The translations under genes were made by a program, and so were the position numbers. The notes beneath the pieces were generated by a model. That model was not told where the DNA came from and ran no database searches. It saw nothing but the letters and a program-made list of their open reading frames with translations. Of a stretch of 64,000 nucleotides of DNA, positions 37,610-48,513 are shown piece by piece. Source of the DNA: Comamonadaceae bacterium (GTDB lineage Bacteria > Pseudomonadota > Gammaproteobacteria > Burkholderiales > Burkholderiaceae_C); NCBI GenBank assembly GCA_027488255.1, contig JAIYBZ010000037.1, positions 1 through 64,000 of the forward strand. The letters run 5' to 3'. Each line of letters starts with the position of its first letter. Positions within the stretch are counted from its first letter, which is position 1.

Positions 37610-38829
37610 GCGCCGTAACGGCGCACCCATTCTTTTTCCAGCGCCTCCACCCAAGACGCATGCGGCTCGGGCAAGGTCGGTGCCGTTTGCGTGAGTTGCC
37701 CCGGAAGGCTGGTGGCCTGAAAGCGCGCCCGATCAGCCGCAGGCAGGCGGGGCACATCGAGCACCGTCGGATCGCCCCACACGTCAATGTTGGCCTTGCG
37801 CGCTTGCGCGGCGGGCGACAACAAAAAGTTGGCCACCACTTGCGCGCCGGCCTTGCTGTGGGCGTTGTAGGGAATGGCCAAAAAGTGCGTGTTGCCAATC
37901 GTGCCCTTGGCAAACTGCCAGCTGTACACCGAGGCGGCCAAACGCTTGGCCGCTATTTCATTGGCCGCTTCATTGGGGTTGAAGGTGAAGGACATCAGCA
38001 ACTCCCCATCGGACATCATCTGGGTCATCGCCGCGGCATTCAATGGAAACTGCTTGCCACCACGCCAGAGATGCGGATGCAAGGCGTCTAAAAATCGCCA
38101 CAAAGGTGCGGCTTGAACTTCCAGCGCCGCAGGCGTGACCGCTTGCGCCAAGGCTTTGGGGTCTGTGGCCAACTCGAGCAGGGCTTGCTTGAGGAAAGTG
38201 GTGCCATGAAAGTTGGGTGGACGGGGGTAGGTCAGGCGGCCATGTTGTGCGCGCGACAAAGCCAACAGGTCGGCCATGCTCTGCGGCGGTTTGGGCAAGC
38301 GCTGACGGTCGGCAAAAAATGTCAGCTGGGCCATGCCCCAAGGCGACTCCAGCCCCTCGGTGGGCACCGAAAAATCAATCAACGTGGTGGGCTTGCCCAC
38401 GGTGTCCACCCACTGAAAGTGGGGCAAGCCTTGGGCAAAGGGTGCCGACAACAAGCCCTCACGTTTCATGGCGGCAAAGTTTTCGCCATTGATCCAAACC
38501 AAATCCACGGTGCCCTCGGTGCCTTTGCGTCCGGCCTGTTTTTCAGCGCGGATGCGCTTGACCACTTCAGCGGCATCGCTGATCTTGACGTGTTGCAACT
38601 TGACCCCATGGTCACGCAACAGTTCGGCGGCGGCCCATTGGATATAGGCGTTGATGCTGTCACTGCCCGCCCACGCGTTGAAGTACACGGTCTGCCCTTG
38701 AGCGGCGCGCTCGATGTCTTGCCAAGCCGCCAGAGACAGCGCATGGCCCGTCGTTGCCCAGGGGGCCAAGGCCACAGCACCTGCCACCGACAAAGCGTGC
38801 CGACGCCGAAGAGAAAATGAAGCATTCAT
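37606..38829 (-). CDS. ynjB: ABC transporter substrate-binding protein (YnjB-like)
   Basis: A 407-residue exported binding protein. The N-terminus SLRRRHALSVAGAVALAPWA has a twin-arginine-like signal. The mature part carries QGQTVYFNAWAGSDSINAYI, VDLVWINGENFAAMKREGLL and a C-terminal PHASWVEALEKEWVRRYGA, the pattern of YnjB (COG4134). The ligand is unknown even in E. coli; the fold is that of thiamine/polyamine/iron binding proteins. First gene of the operon, behind a 139-bp spacer. Confidence 0.85.
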   Translation of the reverse strand: MNASFSLRRRHALSVAGAVALAPWATTGHALSLAAWQDIERAAQGQTVYFNAWAGSDSINAYIQWAAAELLRDHGVKLQHVKISDAAEVVKRIRAEKQAGRKGTEGTVDLVWINGENFAAMKREGLLSAPFAQGLPHFQWVDTVGKPTTLIDFSVPTEGLESPWGMAQLTFFADRQRLPKPPQSMADLLALSRAQHGRLTYPRPPNFHGTTFLKQALLELATDPKALAQAVTPAALEVQAAPLWRFLDALHPHLWRGGKQFPLNAAAMTQMMSDGELLMSFTFNPNEAANEIAAKRLAASVYSWQFAKGTIGNTHFLAIPYNAHSKAGAQVVANFLLSPAAQARKANIDVWGDPTVLDVPRLPAADRARFQATSLPGQLTQTAPTLPEPHASWVEALEKEWVRRYGA

Positions 38830-38968
38830 AGTGCGGGGGTCCGATAGATCTGAGCCAAGAGGGTCAAATGCAGTCCAAAGATTCTATTTTGGCAGGCGCC
38901 CGTTGCCAGCCAATGGCGGCGCGTCAACCCTCGTGGGCTGAGGAATTAAGTCCGCTGGCCACGCCGAC

Positions 38969-40039
38969 TCAAAGCGTTGTGCTCAGGGGCAAGTTGAGCA
39001 ACAGGTTTTGCGGCTTGAGTTTGAGCAGGCCTTGCGCGTTCATGGCCAAGCCCAAATACACCGGCTTGCCTTGCACATCGGCACGCATGTCTTGGGCATT
39101 TTCAAAGCGCAGCTTGAACAGGCTGATCAGCTGCTGCTGACGCGCGGCCTCCAGCTCCTGGCCTTGGTACAAATCATTGAGCAAGGCCGTGGCTGTGACA
39201 TCCAGCCCCACATGCCAGCGCCAAGCGGGGTCGTCCACTTTTTGCACCGGTTCGATCTGCACCGAGACGCTCAAAAAGTGGCGCACCCAGCGGGCCAAAA
39301 CGACCGCCAACGCTTTGAGGCCTGAGCGCGCGTTGACCATTTTCAAGACCAAGCCGTGCGGCAATTCGTTCTGGATTTCGTGCGTCAGGTCGAGCAAGAA
39401 AGAATAGCGGCCCAAGCCTTCGCGCTGCGCCAAATAACGCTCCTCGTTGTCCTTGTGCAGCACTTTCACATCGACCGCCTTGAGGGCTGCGCCGCCTTCC
39501 AGCAACAAACGGCCCACTTCGCCCAAGCCCCCGGTGGCTTGCAAGGTGTCGAGGGTGTCGCTGTCGCCCGACAACACGCGGCCATCGCGCAAGGTGATGC
39601 GTTGGCGCCTGAACAGCAGCTCGGCCGCACGCCACACCCAGGCATCGTCCTCGCCACTCAACACATTGCAAACAATCGCCTGCACCACCAGATCGATGAA
39701 CAGGGGGGGCAGCTGGATGTTGCCGCTTTGGATCCATCCCATGTAGGCCGCTTCGAGTGAGCCTGCGGCCTCCACCTCATCGCGAAAACGCAAAAACAGC
39801 TTGTAGTTTTCACGGACGTCGTCGTCCTTGAAATATTTGTAGTCTGCAGGCGTGACTTGCAGGTTGGGCGTCGCCATCAAGGCGGCATGCAAACGTTTTT
39901 CAGCCTTGCAGGATTCGGCAACCAAGGCCATTTCGGGGCGCTGCAACCACAGCCGCCAGTAGTCTGGGCTGGCCACCAGCCAACCCCGCTCGTTGCGCGT
40001 CAGGTATTGGTGGCCACAGGCGGTCCAAAAAGGGGACAT
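38969..40039 (-). CDS. DUF6352 family protein
   Basis: A 356-residue soluble protein without a signal peptide. It begins SPFWTACGHQYLTRNERGWL, has LPPLFIDLVVQAIVCNVL and ends in a Leu-rich stretch (LKLKPQNLLLNLPLSTTL). I match it to DUF6352, a beta-proteobacterial family of unknown function, from memory. It begins 6 bp after the metH stop on the same strand, so it may be expressed with methionine synthase. Confidence 0.65.
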   Translation of the reverse strand: MSPFWTACGHQYLTRNERGWLVASPDYWRLWLQRPEMALVAESCKAEKRLHAALMATPNLQVTPADYKYFKDDDVRENYKLFLRFRDEVEAAGSLEAAYMGWIQSGNIQLPPLFIDLVVQAIVCNVLSGEDDAWVWRAAELLFRRQRITLRDGRVLSGDSDTLDTLQATGGLGEVGRLLLEGGAALKAVDVKVLHKDNEERYLAQREGLGRYSFLLDLTHEIQNELPHGLVLKMVNARSGLKALAVVLARWVRHFLSVSVQIEPVQKVDDPAWRWHVGLDVTATALLNDLYQGQELEAARQQQLISLFKLRFENAQDMRADVQGKPVYLGLAMNAQGLLKLKPQNLLLNLPLSTTL

Positions 40040-40045
40040 CAGGCG

Positions 40046-42796
40046 CTAAAGATTGGGGGCCAGCAAGCGTTGCAAGTCTTTCACCTGCACGCCACTGCGG
40101 TGCGCGAGGTCTTGCACTTGGTCCTCGCCCACTTTGCCGACGCTGAAGTACTGCGCCTCAGGGTGAGCCAGGTAAAAACCGCTGACGCTGGCCGCAGGTG
40201 TCATGGCCAAGCTTTCGGTCAGGCCCATGCCAATGTCTTCGCATTGCAACAAGTCGAACAAGGCTTTTTTAGCGCTGTGGTCGGGGCAGGCGGGGTAGCC
40301 CGGCGCGGGGCGAATGCCTTGGTATTGCTCGGCGATCAAGGCTTCGTTGCTGAGCGACTCGGCCGGGGCATAGCCCCACAAATCGGTGCGCACTTTTTTG
40401 TGCAAGCACTCGGCCAGGGCTTCGGCCAAACGGTCGGCCAACGACTTGAGCATGATGGCGCTGTAGTCGTCGTGCGCCGCTTCAAAAGCGGCCGCGCGCT
40501 TCTCGGCGCCAATGCCGGCCGTGACGGCGAACAAGCCCACATGGTCGTTGCCCTCGCCGCGCGGCGCAACAAAATCGGCCAAGCAACGGCTGGGGCGCAT
40601 GACGCCCTCGATCTGCTGTTTTTCGGTTTGTTGACGCAGGCCATGCCATGTCATCGCCACTTGTTGGCGAGACTCGTCGGTGTAAAGCGCAATGTCGTCG
40701 TCGTTCACGCTGTTAGCGGGGTACAGGCCCAACACCGCATTGGCCGTGACCCAGCGGCCATCGATGATTTTTTGCAACATGGCCTGGCCATCGGCATACA
40801 CCTTGCGCGCCTGCTCGCCCACCACCGCGTCGTCCAAGATGGCGGGGAAGGGGCCGGCCAAATCCCAGGTTTGAAAGAAAGGACCCCAGTCGATGTACTG
40901 CGCGATCTCCGCCAAGTCGAAGTTTTTAAAGACGCGCCGACCTGTGAACTTGGGCGCTGCAGGCACGCCTTGCGCCCAATCGATCGGCGTTTTGTTGGCA
41001 CGGGCTTGCGCCAAGGTCCACATGGGGGTTTGTTTTTTGTTGGCGTGTTGCTCACGCACTTTGGCGTAGTCGGTGTTCAAGTCGGCAATGAACTGGGACG
41101 CTTGCTCAGACAACAAACCTTGGGCCACGCCCACGCTGCGCGAGGCATCGGGCACATACACCACGGGGCCTGTGTAATGCGGCGCAATTTTCACGGCGGT
41201 GTGCACGCGGCTGCAGGTGGCGCCGCCAATCAGCAAGGGGGTTTGGCGCTCGCGGAAAAAAGGGTCTTTTTCCATCTCGGCCGCCACGTACTGCATTTCT
41301 TCTAGGCTGGGCGTGATCAAGCCCGACAAGCCAATGATGTCGGCGTTTTCTTCTTTGGCTTTGGCCAAAATTTCGTGGCAGGGCACCATCACGCCCATGT
41401 TCACTACTTCAAAGTTGTTGCACTGCAAGACCACCGTGACAATGTTTTTGCCAATGTCGTGCACATCGCCCTTCACGGTGGCGATCACGATCTTGCCTTT
41501 GGCCTTCACGTCTTGGCCTGCCGCTTCTTGCGCCAGTTTTTCGGCTTCGATGTAGGGCAGCAAATGCGCCACGGCCTGCTTCATCACGCGCGCGCTCTTG
41601 ACCACTTGCGGCAAAAACATCTTGCCTTGGCCAAACAAATCGCCCACCACATTCATGCCATCCATCAGCGGGCCTTCGATGACGTGCAAAGGTCTTCCGC
41701 CTTGCTTCAACACGTCTTGGTAGGCGGCTTCGGTGTCTTCGTTGATGAAGTCGGTGATGCCATGAACCAAGGCGTGCGACAGGCGTTGCGCCACGCTCAC
41801 GGGTGACTCTGGCGTGCCACGCCAAGCCAGCTTGGTGCTCTCGTCTTTGGCCGCGCCCTTGGCGCTGTCGGCAATCTCAACCAAGCGCTCACCGGCATCG
41901 GGGCGGCGGTTCAAGACCACGTCTTCGACCCGCTCGCGCAGAGTGGGCTCGAGGTCGTCGTACACGCCCACCATGCCGGCGTTGACGATGCCCATGTCCA
42001 TGCCGGCTTGAATGGCGTGGTACAAAAATACGGTGTGAATTGCTTCGCGCACCGGGTCGTTGCCACGGAAGCTGAACGACACATTGGACACACCGCCCGA
42101 CACTTTGGCACCCGGCAAGTGCTGCTTGATCCAGCGCGTGGCGTTGATGAAGTCGACCGCGTAGTTGTTGTGCTCTTCGATGCCGGTGGCAATGGCGAAA
42201 ATGTTCGGGTCAAAAATGATGTCTTCGGGTGGGAAATCCACCTCGTCGACCAGCACGCGGTAAGCGCGCTCGCAAATCTCGATTTTTCGTTCGTAGGTAT
42301 CGGCCTGGCCTTTTTCATCAAACGCCATGACCACGGCCGCGGCGCCATAACGCTTGACCAATTTGGCTTGGCGCTTGAACTCGTCCAAGCCCTCTTTCAT
42401 GCTGATCGAGTTGACGATGCCCTTGCCCTGGATGCAACGCAAGCCCGCCTCGATCACGCTCCACTTGGACGAGTCGACCATCACGGGGACTCGGGCGATG
42501 TCGGGTTCGCCGGCCATCAGGTTCAAAAAGCGCACCATGGCCGCCTGGCTGTCCAGCATGGCTTCGTCCATGTTCACATCAATGATCTGCGCGCCGTTTT
42601 CCACTTGCTGGCGCGCCACAGCCAGAGCCTGCTCGTACTCGCCGTTCAAAATCATGCGGGCAAAGGCCTTGGAACCGGTCACGTTGGTGCGCTCGCCCAC
42701 GTTGACAAAGGTCGCACTGGGGGACAGACCTTCAGCTTTGTCCCCTTCTGAATAGGTCACGCCGATGGAGACCGGCTCCAGACCGGACAATTTCAT
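40046..42796 (-). CDS. metH: methionine synthase, folate/cobalamin/activation part (MetH C-terminal portion)
   Basis: About 916 residues covering three of the four MetH modules: the pterin-binding domain ([35 protein letters not shown]), cap and cobalamin domain with the axial His in [10 protein letters not shown], and the SAM-dependent activation domain ([15 protein letters not shown]). It uses methyltetrahydrofolate to remake methylcobalamin. The homocysteine/zinc module is a separate gene at 43801-44847. ATG 42796 is used; an in-frame TTG at 42883 would add 29 residues. No cobalamin riboswitch was recognised upstream. Confidence 0.93.
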   Translation of the reverse strand: MKLSGLEPVSIGVTYSEGDKAEGLSPSATFVNVGERTNVTGSKAFARMILNGEYEQALAVARQQVENGAQIIDVNMDEAMLDSQAAMVRFLNLMAGEPDIARVPVMVDSSKWSVIEAGLRCIQGKGIVNSISMKEGLDEFKRQAKLVKRYGAAAVVMAFDEKGQADTYERKIEICERAYRVLVDEVDFPPEDIIFDPNIFAIATGIEEHNNYAVDFINATRWIKQHLPGAKVSGGVSNVSFSFRGNDPVREAIHTVFLYHAIQAGMDMGIVNAGMVGVYDDLEPTLRERVEDVVLNRRPDAGERLVEIADSAKGAAKDESTKLAWRGTPESPVSVAQRLSHALVHGITDFINEDTEAAYQDVLKQGGRPLHVIEGPLMDGMNVVGDLFGQGKMFLPQVVKSARVMKQAVAHLLPYIEAEKLAQEAAGQDVKAKGKIVIATVKGDVHDIGKNIVTVVLQCNNFEVVNMGVMVPCHEILAKAKEENADIIGLSGLITPSLEEMQYVAAEMEKDPFFRERQTPLLIGGATCSRVHTAVKIAPHYTGPVVYVPDASRSVGVAQGLLSEQASQFIADLNTDYAKVREQHANKKQTPMWTLAQARANKTPIDWAQGVPAAPKFTGRRVFKNFDLAEIAQYIDWGPFFQTWDLAGPFPAILDDAVVGEQARKVYADGQAMLQKIIDGRWVTANAVLGLYPANSVNDDDIALYTDESRQQVAMTWHGLRQQTEKQQIEGVMRPSRCLADFVAPRGEGNDHVGLFAVTAGIGAEKRAAAFEAAHDDYSAIMLKSLADRLAEALAECLHKKVRTDLWGYAPAESLSNEALIAEQYQGIRPAPGYPACPDHSAKKALFDLLQCEDIGMGLTESLAMTPAASVSGFYLAHPEAQYFSVGKVGEDQVQDLAHRSGVQVKDLQRLLAPNL

Positions 42797-43048
42797 GGGG
42801 GGAACAGACACGATTTCGGACGCGACAACAGACACAGGCTCACCTTGGGCTATCAGGTGAGCGTCGTTGTGCAAAACATTCAAGAATTGAAGGCCCCAAG
42901 CCTGACCTGCGGCGCCTAGACGGCGGCGGGCTGCAACGCTCCTTGGGAGGTGCGTATTTTAGCGGCAACACCATGCAGGGCTTGGCTTGCGGGTGACAGA
43001 CTTTTGCCACGGCATCGGCACAATCGGGTTTTCTACATTGAGATACCG

Positions 43049-43789
43049 ATGCCACCTGCAGTCACTGGGCCCCTTGAAGGCGCTTCCAACTTCCGCGATC
43101 TCGGCGGCTATCCCACGGCCCAGGGGCAACGGGTGCGGCGCGGCCTGGTGTTTCGCTCCGACCATTTGGGGTGGCTGACACCCAATGATGTGGCGCACAT
43201 TCGTCGCTTGGGCATTGGCCACAGTCTCGATTTTCGCGGCGTGACAGAGGCCGCCGCCACGCCTTACGCGATTCCCGATGTGCAGCGGGTGCCGCTGTCG
43301 ATTGAGCCCACCGTGATCGCCCGCATGAAGGCGCTGGTGGCGCAAGGGGTGGTGCCCACTGAAGATGAAACGGTGGATTTGATGCGCGAGACCTACCGCG
43401 ACTTTGTGAACCACAACGCCGCCACGTTTGGGCGGTTTTTAAAGCACCTGCTCGAAGTGCCCACGCCGCAGGTGTTCCATTGCACCGCGGGGAAAGACCG
43501 CACCGGATTTGCCGCGGCCCTGCTGTTGTCGGCGCTGGGCGTCGAGCGGGAAACGATCACCCACGACTATTTGTTGACCAACCAGCTGTATCGGCGCGAC
43601 CCGGCCATGGAGGGCAAAGGCCCCGCGCATGTGATGCAGGTGTTGTGGCAAGTGCAGCCGGCCTTTTTGCAGGCGGCGTTTGACACGGTGGAAACCCAAC
43701 ACGGCGGCATGCACGCGTATTTGCAAGGCGCGATTGGCCTGCAGTCTGCGGAGCTGGCCGAGTTGCGTCAGCGGTTTTTAGAGAACTGA
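43049..43789 (+). CDS. tyrosine phosphatase (dual-specificity-like)
   Basis: A 246-residue protein of the bacterial tyrosine-protein phosphatase family (PF13350-type). It has NFRDLGGYPTAQGQRVRRG at the start, LDFRG, and the phosphatase loop HCTAGKDRTG with the CX5R motif (Cys about residue 150). Related proteins dephosphorylate phosphotyrosine or phosphoinositides. It is encoded on the opposite strand between the two metH genes; no functional link is evident. A CACAAT box lies 24 nt before the ATG. Confidence 0.85.
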   Translation: MPPAVTGPLEGASNFRDLGGYPTAQGQRVRRGLVFRSDHLGWLTPNDVAHIRRLGIGHSLDFRGVTEAAATPYAIPDVQRVPLSIEPTVIARMKALVAQGVVPTEDETVDLMRETYRDFVNHNAATFGRFLKHLLEVPTPQVFHCTAGKDRTGFAAALLLSALGVERETITHDYLLTNQLYRRDPAMEGKGPAHVMQVLWQVQPAFLQAAFDTVETQHGGMHAYLQGAIGLQSAELAELRQRFLEN

Positions 43790-43800
43790 GCCCGCGCGGC

Positions 43801-44847
43801 TCAGGCCGCTTCTTTGTAAAAGAAACCGCTGTGCACATGGCGGGGCGCGAGCGGCCCCACGGCACGGCCAATCGCGCCAATGTGGTCGGGCGTGGTGCCG
43901 CAGCAACCGCCCACGATGTTGACCAAGCCCTCGGCGGCAAACTCGTGAATCAATCGGCTGGTGACCTCGGGGGTTTCGTCAAAACCGGTGTCGCTCATGG
44001 GGTTGGGCAAGCCGGCATTGGGGTAGCAGCTGATGAAGGTGTCGCCCGCGACTTTGTTGAGCTCTTGGATGTAAGGGCGCATCAGGGTGGCGCCCAAAGC
44101 GCAGTTCAGGCCGATGGCCAGCGGATGCGCATGGCGCACGCTGTGCCAGAAAGCGGTGACGGTCTGGCCGCTCAAGATGCGGCCCGAAGCATCGGTCACG
44201 GTGCCGCTGATGATGAGGGGCAGGCGCTCGCCGCTTTGCTCAAAAAACTCTTCGATGGCAAACAGCGCGGCTTTGGCGTTCAGGGTGTCAAAAATGGTTT
44301 CGACCAACAGCACATCTGAGCCGCCTTCGACCAAGGCTTCGACTTGCTCGTAATAAGCTACGCGCAGTTCTTCAAAGGTCACATTGCGTGCACCCGCATC
44401 GTTCACATCGGGGCTGATGCTGGCGGTTTTGGGTGTGGGACCCAAGGCGCCGACCACATAACGGGGCTTGTCGGGGGTAGAAAACTTGTCGCAAGCAGCG
44501 CGGGCCAATTGGGCCGATTGGAGGTTCATCTCGCGCACCAAGTGCTGCATGTCGTAGTCGGCCTGGGCCACCGTGGTGGCGCCAAAGGTGTTGGTCTCGA
44601 TCAGGTCGGCGCCTGCCGCCAAGTAGCCTTCATGGATGTCGCGGATCACATCGGGCCGGGTCAGGCTGAGCAACTCGTTGTTGCCTTTGACGTCTTTGGG
44701 AAAGTCTTTGAAACGCTCACCCCGGTAATCGGCCTCGCCCAATTTAAAGCGCTGAATCATGGTGCCCATCGCCCCGTCCAAGATGGCGATGCGGGTTTTC
44801 AGGATCTCGGGCAGCGCTTGGGCGCGGGTGTAAGCAAGGGTCTTCAT
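43801..44847 (-). CDS. metH: methionine synthase, homocysteine-binding part (MetH N-terminal portion)
   Basis: A 348-residue homocysteine S-methyltransferase module: [25 protein letters not shown], and the zinc ligands Cys in IGLNCALGA and the pair in [12 protein letters not shown]. It supplies the homocysteine half-reaction of cobalamin-dependent methionine synthase, working with the product of 40046-42796. Its length equals the first module of single-chain MetH, so it is complete rather than broken. ATG 44847 (MKTLAYTR) is preferred over a frame running 44 codons further upstream. Confidence 0.92.
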   Translation of the reverse strand: MKTLAYTRAQALPEILKTRIAILDGAMGTMIQRFKLGEADYRGERFKDFPKDVKGNNELLSLTRPDVIRDIHEGYLAAGADLIETNTFGATTVAQADYDMQHLVREMNLQSAQLARAACDKFSTPDKPRYVVGALGPTPKTASISPDVNDAGARNVTFEELRVAYYEQVEALVEGGSDVLLVETIFDTLNAKAALFAIEEFFEQSGERLPLIISGTVTDASGRILSGQTVTAFWHSVRHAHPLAIGLNCALGATLMRPYIQELNKVAGDTFISCYPNAGLPNPMSDTGFDETPEVTSRLIHEFAAEGLVNIVGGCCGTTPDHIGAIGRAVGPLAPRHVHSGFFYKEAA

Positions 44848-44905
44848 AAGCGCTATTGTAAAAGTGCGCCAAGACAGCGGCTTCTGTAGGGGCCCTGCTT
44901 TAACC

Positions 44906-45631
44906 TTATATTGAACCTTGCTTATAGCGCGCGAACCCCGCTGCACGCAGCTGACAGGCCGGGCATTGGCCACAGCCATAACCCCAGTCGTGCCGTTGGG
45001 TGCGCTCGCCCAAATAGCAGGTGTGGCTGTGCTCCACGATCACATCGACCAGCGCTTGACCGCCTTGCGCGGCATCGGCTTGTTGGCCCAGCGCGTGCGC
45101 CAGTTGCCAGGTTTGGGCCTTGTCGATCCACATCAAGGGGGTGTCGATCAAGAGTTTGCGGTCCATGCCCAAAGACAGCGCCACTTGCATGGCCTTCATG
45201 GTGTCGTCGCGGCAGTCGGGGTAGCCCGAAAAATCGGTTTCACACACGCCCGTCACGATGACCTGCAAGCCCCGCCGATAAGCCAAAGCCGCCGCCAGCG
45301 TGAGGAACAACAAATTGCGACCCGGCACAAAGGTGTTGGGCAAGCCCGAGCTTTCCATCGCTATGGCGGTGTCGCGGGTCAAGGCGGTCTCGCTGATTTG
45401 CCCCAATACGCCGGCGTCGAGCAGATGGTCTTCGCCCATCTTGGGTGCCCAAGCCGGAAAACGGGCTTTGATCGCCGCCAACACATTCAAGCGGGCTTGC
45501 AACTCCACTTTGTGGCGCTGGCCATAGTCGAAGGCCAAGGTTTCAACCCGTTCATAACGGCTCAAGGCATGGGCCAGACAGGTGGTGGAGTCTTGGCCAC
45601 CCGAAAAAAGGACAAGTGCGGAGGTGTGCAT
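44906..45631 (-). CDS. queC: 7-cyano-7-deazaguanine synthase
   Basis: QueC turns 7-carboxy-7-deazaguanine into preQ0 with ATP and ammonia on the way to queuosine. The 241 residues have the PP-loop SGGQDSTT (residues 10-17), LAFDYGQRH and [16 protein letters not shown], and the zinc site [10 protein letters not shown] plus an upstream Cys (CYLGERTQ). ATG 45631 matches the family start. No other que genes are in this window. Confidence 0.94.
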   Translation of the reverse strand: MHTSALVLFSGGQDSTTCLAHALSRYERVETLAFDYGQRHKVELQARLNVLAAIKARFPAWAPKMGEDHLLDAGVLGQISETALTRDTAIAMESSGLPNTFVPGRNLLFLTLAAALAYRRGLQVIVTGVCETDFSGYPDCRDDTMKAMQVALSLGMDRKLLIDTPLMWIDKAQTWQLAHALGQQADAAQGGQALVDVIVEHSHTCYLGERTQRHDWGYGCGQCPACQLRAAGFARYKQGSI

Positions 45632-45771
45632 GGGCTGGGATGGTAACGCGGTCTTTGCCCTGCGCAGGTAGGGGCTGAATCGCACTCGCCCCACTTCCCC
45701 GCTACTTCACCGCGTCTTCCTCGCCTCGTCAATAGCGGACAATCAGCGCTTCAAAAGTTGTTCAAACCCCC

Positions 45772-47655
45772 GTGTCCCTTCACCTGCCCATCCTTCGCGA
45801 AGTTTTTGGCTATGACGCCTTTCGCGGCCCACAGCAAGCCATCATTGACCATGTGGCCGCCGGGGGCGATGCGCTGGTGCTGATGCCCACCGGTGGTGGC
45901 AAATCGCTGTGTTACCAAATTCCGGCCATTGCCCGGCAACGTGCGGGGCTGGGCATCACGGTGGTGGTCTCACCGCTGATCGCGCTCATGCACGACCAAG
46001 TGGGCGCGCTGCACGAGGCGGGCGTGAATGCTGCTTTTTTGAACTCGACCCTCAGCAGCGAAGAAGCGAGTGATGTCGAACGCCGATTGTTGCGCGGCGA
46101 AATCACCTTGCTGTATGCCGCCCCTGAGCGCGTGACCCACGCGCGGTTTTTGGCGCAAATGGATTCCTTGCAAGAGCGCGGGATGCTCAGCCTGTTTGCC
46201 ATTGACGAAGCGCATTGCGTGAGCCAGTGGGGACACGACTTCCGCCCCGAATACCGTGGCTTGACGGTGTTGCACGAGCGTTACCCGCGCGTGCCCCGGG
46301 TGGCGCTCACGGCCACGGCCGACGACTTGACCCGAGCGGACATCATCGAGCGTTTGCAATTAGAAAGCGCCGAGCTGTTCATCAGCAGTTTTGACCGGCC
46401 CAATATCCGCTACACCATCGTCGAGAAAAAAGACGCCAGCACGCAGCTCTTGCGCTTCATTGAGCGCGAGCACCCCGATGAGGCGGGTGTGGTGTATTGC
46501 CAATCGCGCAAACGGGTGGAAGAAATCGCCGAGATGCTGGCGCAAGAAGGCGTGCGGGCTTTGCCTTATCACGCAGGGCTAGCGGCCGATGTGCGGCAGC
46601 GCCACCAAAATGAATTTTTGCGCGAAGAAGGTGTGGTGATGGTGGCCACCATTGCCTTTGGCATGGGCATCGACAAACCCGATGTGCGGTTTGTGGCGCA
46701 CTTGGACATGCCTAAAAACATCGAAGGCTATTACCAAGAAACCGGGCGCGCGGGCCGCGACGGCTTAGCCTCTGACGCTTGGATGGCGTATGGCCTGCAA
46801 GATGTGGTGAACCAACGCCGCATGATCGACGAAAGCCCAGCGGGTGAAGAGTTCAAGCAAGTCATGCGCGGCAAATTAGATGCCTTGTTGGGCTTGGCCG
46901 AAGCCACCGATTGCCGCCGCGTGCGCTTGCTGGGCTACTTTGGCGAAAGCTATGCCAAAGCCCCAGAAGACGGCCAAGGCGTTTACATGCCGTATTGCGG
47001 CAACTGCGACAACTGCCTGAACCCGCCTGAAGTGTGGGACGGCACCGATGCCGCGCGCAAGCTGTTGTCCACCGTGTACCGATGCCATCAAAGCAGCGGC
47101 CACAACTTTGGCGCGGGCCACACCATGGACATCGTGCGGGGCAAAAAAACCGAAAAAGTGGTGCAACGCGGGCACGAAAGCATCAGCACCTTTGGCCTCG
47201 GCGCCGACTACACAGAAGCGCAATTGCGCGCGGTGATGCGCCAGTTGATCGCCATCGGCGCACTGCATGTGCACACCGAAGAAGGCTTCAGCACGCTGCA
47301 CCTGACCGAAGGCTCGCGCGCGGTTTTGAAGGGCGATGTGCCGGTACTGTTGCGCGAGTCGACCAGCCAACGCCCCGACAAACGCAGCCGTTCACGCAGC
47401 GCTCCGTCTCCTGCGGCCGCGAATCTGGGACAAGACGCGATGGTGCGCTACATCCACCTCAAGGCCTGGCGAGCCGAAGTGGCCAAAGAGCACAACCTGC
47501 CCGCGTATGTGATTTTTCACGACGCCACGCTGGCAGCCATCGCCGAGGCCGCACCGCAAAACTTGGGCGATCTGCAAGGCATCAGCGGCTTGGGCGTGAA
47601 AAAACTCGAGGCCTACGGCGAGCAAGTGCTGCGGGTGTGCAACGGGGCGGGTTGA
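45772..47655 (+). CDS. recQ: ATP-dependent DNA helicase RecQ
   Basis: A 627-residue 3'-5' helicase for recombination repair. Helicase motifs: [12 protein letters not shown] (motif 0), MPTGGGKS (Walker A), [17 protein letters not shown] (motif II plus aromatic loop), TATA and TGRAGRDG (motif VI). A zinc site ([20 protein letters not shown]), winged helix (RQC) and a C-terminal HRDC domain (about residues 545-620, ending [17 protein letters not shown]) follow. The start is GTG at 45772; there is no upstream ATG in frame near the domain start. Confidence 0.94.
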   Translation: MSLHLPILREVFGYDAFRGPQQAIIDHVAAGGDALVLMPTGGGKSLCYQIPAIARQRAGLGITVVVSPLIALMHDQVGALHEAGVNAAFLNSTLSSEEASDVERRLLRGEITLLYAAPERVTHARFLAQMDSLQERGMLSLFAIDEAHCVSQWGHDFRPEYRGLTVLHERYPRVPRVALTATADDLTRADIIERLQLESAELFISSFDRPNIRYTIVEKKDASTQLLRFIEREHPDEAGVVYCQSRKRVEEIAEMLAQEGVRALPYHAGLAADVRQRHQNEFLREEGVVMVATIAFGMGIDKPDVRFVAHLDMPKNIEGYYQETGRAGRDGLASDAWMAYGLQDVVNQRRMIDESPAGEEFKQVMRGKLDALLGLAEATDCRRVRLLGYFGESYAKAPEDGQGVYMPYCGNCDNCLNPPEVWDGTDAARKLLSTVYRCHQSSGHNFGAGHTMDIVRGKKTEKVVQRGHESISTFGLGADYTEAQLRAVMRQLIAIGALHVHTEEGFSTLHLTEGSRAVLKGDVPVLLRESTSQRPDKRSRSRSAPSPAAANLGQDAMVRYIHLKAWRAEVAKEHNLPAYVIFHDATLAAIAEAAPQNLGDLQGISGLGVKKLEAYGEQVLRVCNGAG

Positions 47656-47928
47656 TCACTTGCGCACAGCCGGGCACGGGGACAATAAATTAATTTGGTT
47701 TTTATTTGGTTTTTTCAACACGTATTACATAACCAGAATCCATGCGCGCAGTTGGGTCAGTCAGCGGGTGTAATAGAAGAAGTGGCACAGGGTTTCATTG
47801 GAAATGTATATCTGCAAGAAACAACAACACACAAGCCACAAAACCTTTACGCATTGAAACTTGCACTTCAACAAGGATGTAACCGAGCACTTTGCCGGTT
47901 ACCTTGGTCATTTTCAGGGTGTTCAGGC
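47656..47928. other. AT-rich spacer with no recognisable gene
   Basis: 273 bp between the recQ stop and the end of the next minus-strand gene. Base composition becomes clearly AT-rich right after recQ. An inverted repeat GTAACCG (47879-47885) / CGGTTAC (47896-47902) lies near the 3' end of the minus-strand gene but has no T-run. Short open frames here show no domain or ribosome site. Confidence 0.6.
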
Positions 47929-48513
47929 TCACTTTGACGCGCCAGCCTTGGGAGGCGAAGCTTGCAAACGAGCGTTATCGCCGCGCACGGCTTGCTCTTT
48001 TTTTAGGTTTTCTGCCTCCACACGGATGCGCCAACTTTGCCTGGCCTTTGCCGAAATTTCATCACTGACAACACCGCAATGGTTGACGCCCGGAATACCA
48101 CCAGGTAGCCGCGCTTCAAACCAATCAACCCAAGTAGGCGCCATGTTGAGCACGCAGTCTTCGGGGATGCTTGCGCTCCGAAGATCGGAGGTGTCATCGC
48201 TGTAGCGAATCAAATTTTCTTCAATGGCCATGTAATTCAAGCGGCCTTCTTTGGCGAAAGTACCTCTCCGCCATGCTAATAAATCCCCCTCTTTTGAATA
48301 AATCAAGATCCCGATCTTTCCGCTTTCACTGCCATGGCCTGAACAAATTTCCACGTCCAGCTTTTTTCCTTGAAAGCTACGCTCTTCCACAGGGCACTGG
48401 GGTTTACGAGGCCAACTCCAAAGCACCACACCCAACAAATAAATGGCAATAAAAACAATGGCAATGCGCATTACCCACTTCTTGATAACTTGCCAATTGA
48501 CAGGGTTCATCAT
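47929..48513 (-). CDS. membrane-anchored hypothetical protein next to the DUF6402 gene
   Basis: A 194-residue protein I cannot assign to a family. One N-terminal membrane helix (about residues 10-32, VIKKWVMRIAIVFIAIYLLG) is followed by a soluble domain with four Cys (QCPVEERS, VEICSG, EDCVLN, VNHCGV) that could pair in the periplasm. The tail is Lys/Ala-rich. ATG 48513 is chosen because GAGG lies 7 nt upstream and it forms an ATGA overlap with the DUF6402 stop. Being coupled to a DUF6402 gene in an AT-richer patch, it may be that protein's partner or immunity factor; this is inference. Confidence 0.65.
   Translation of the reverse strand: MMNPVNWQVIKKWVMRIAIVFIAIYLLGVVLWSWPRKPQCPVEERSFQGKKLDVEICSGHGSESGKIGILIYSKEGDLLAWRRGTFAKEGRLNYMAIEENLIRYSDDTSDLRSASIPEDCVLNMAPTWVDWFEARLPGGIPGVNHCGVVSDEISAKARQSWRIRVEAENLKKEQAVRGDNARLQASPPKAGASK

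Noticed and set aside
42797-43048. Cobalamin riboswitch upstream of the metH second half
   Set aside because: I looked for the B12-box-like conserved core and did not see it; the spacer is short and already holds the divergent phosphatase start.
40046-44847. metH as a frameshifted or broken gene
   Set aside because: Both parts have complete domains and their own starts, and a gene on the other strand lies between them; this is a known split arrangement.
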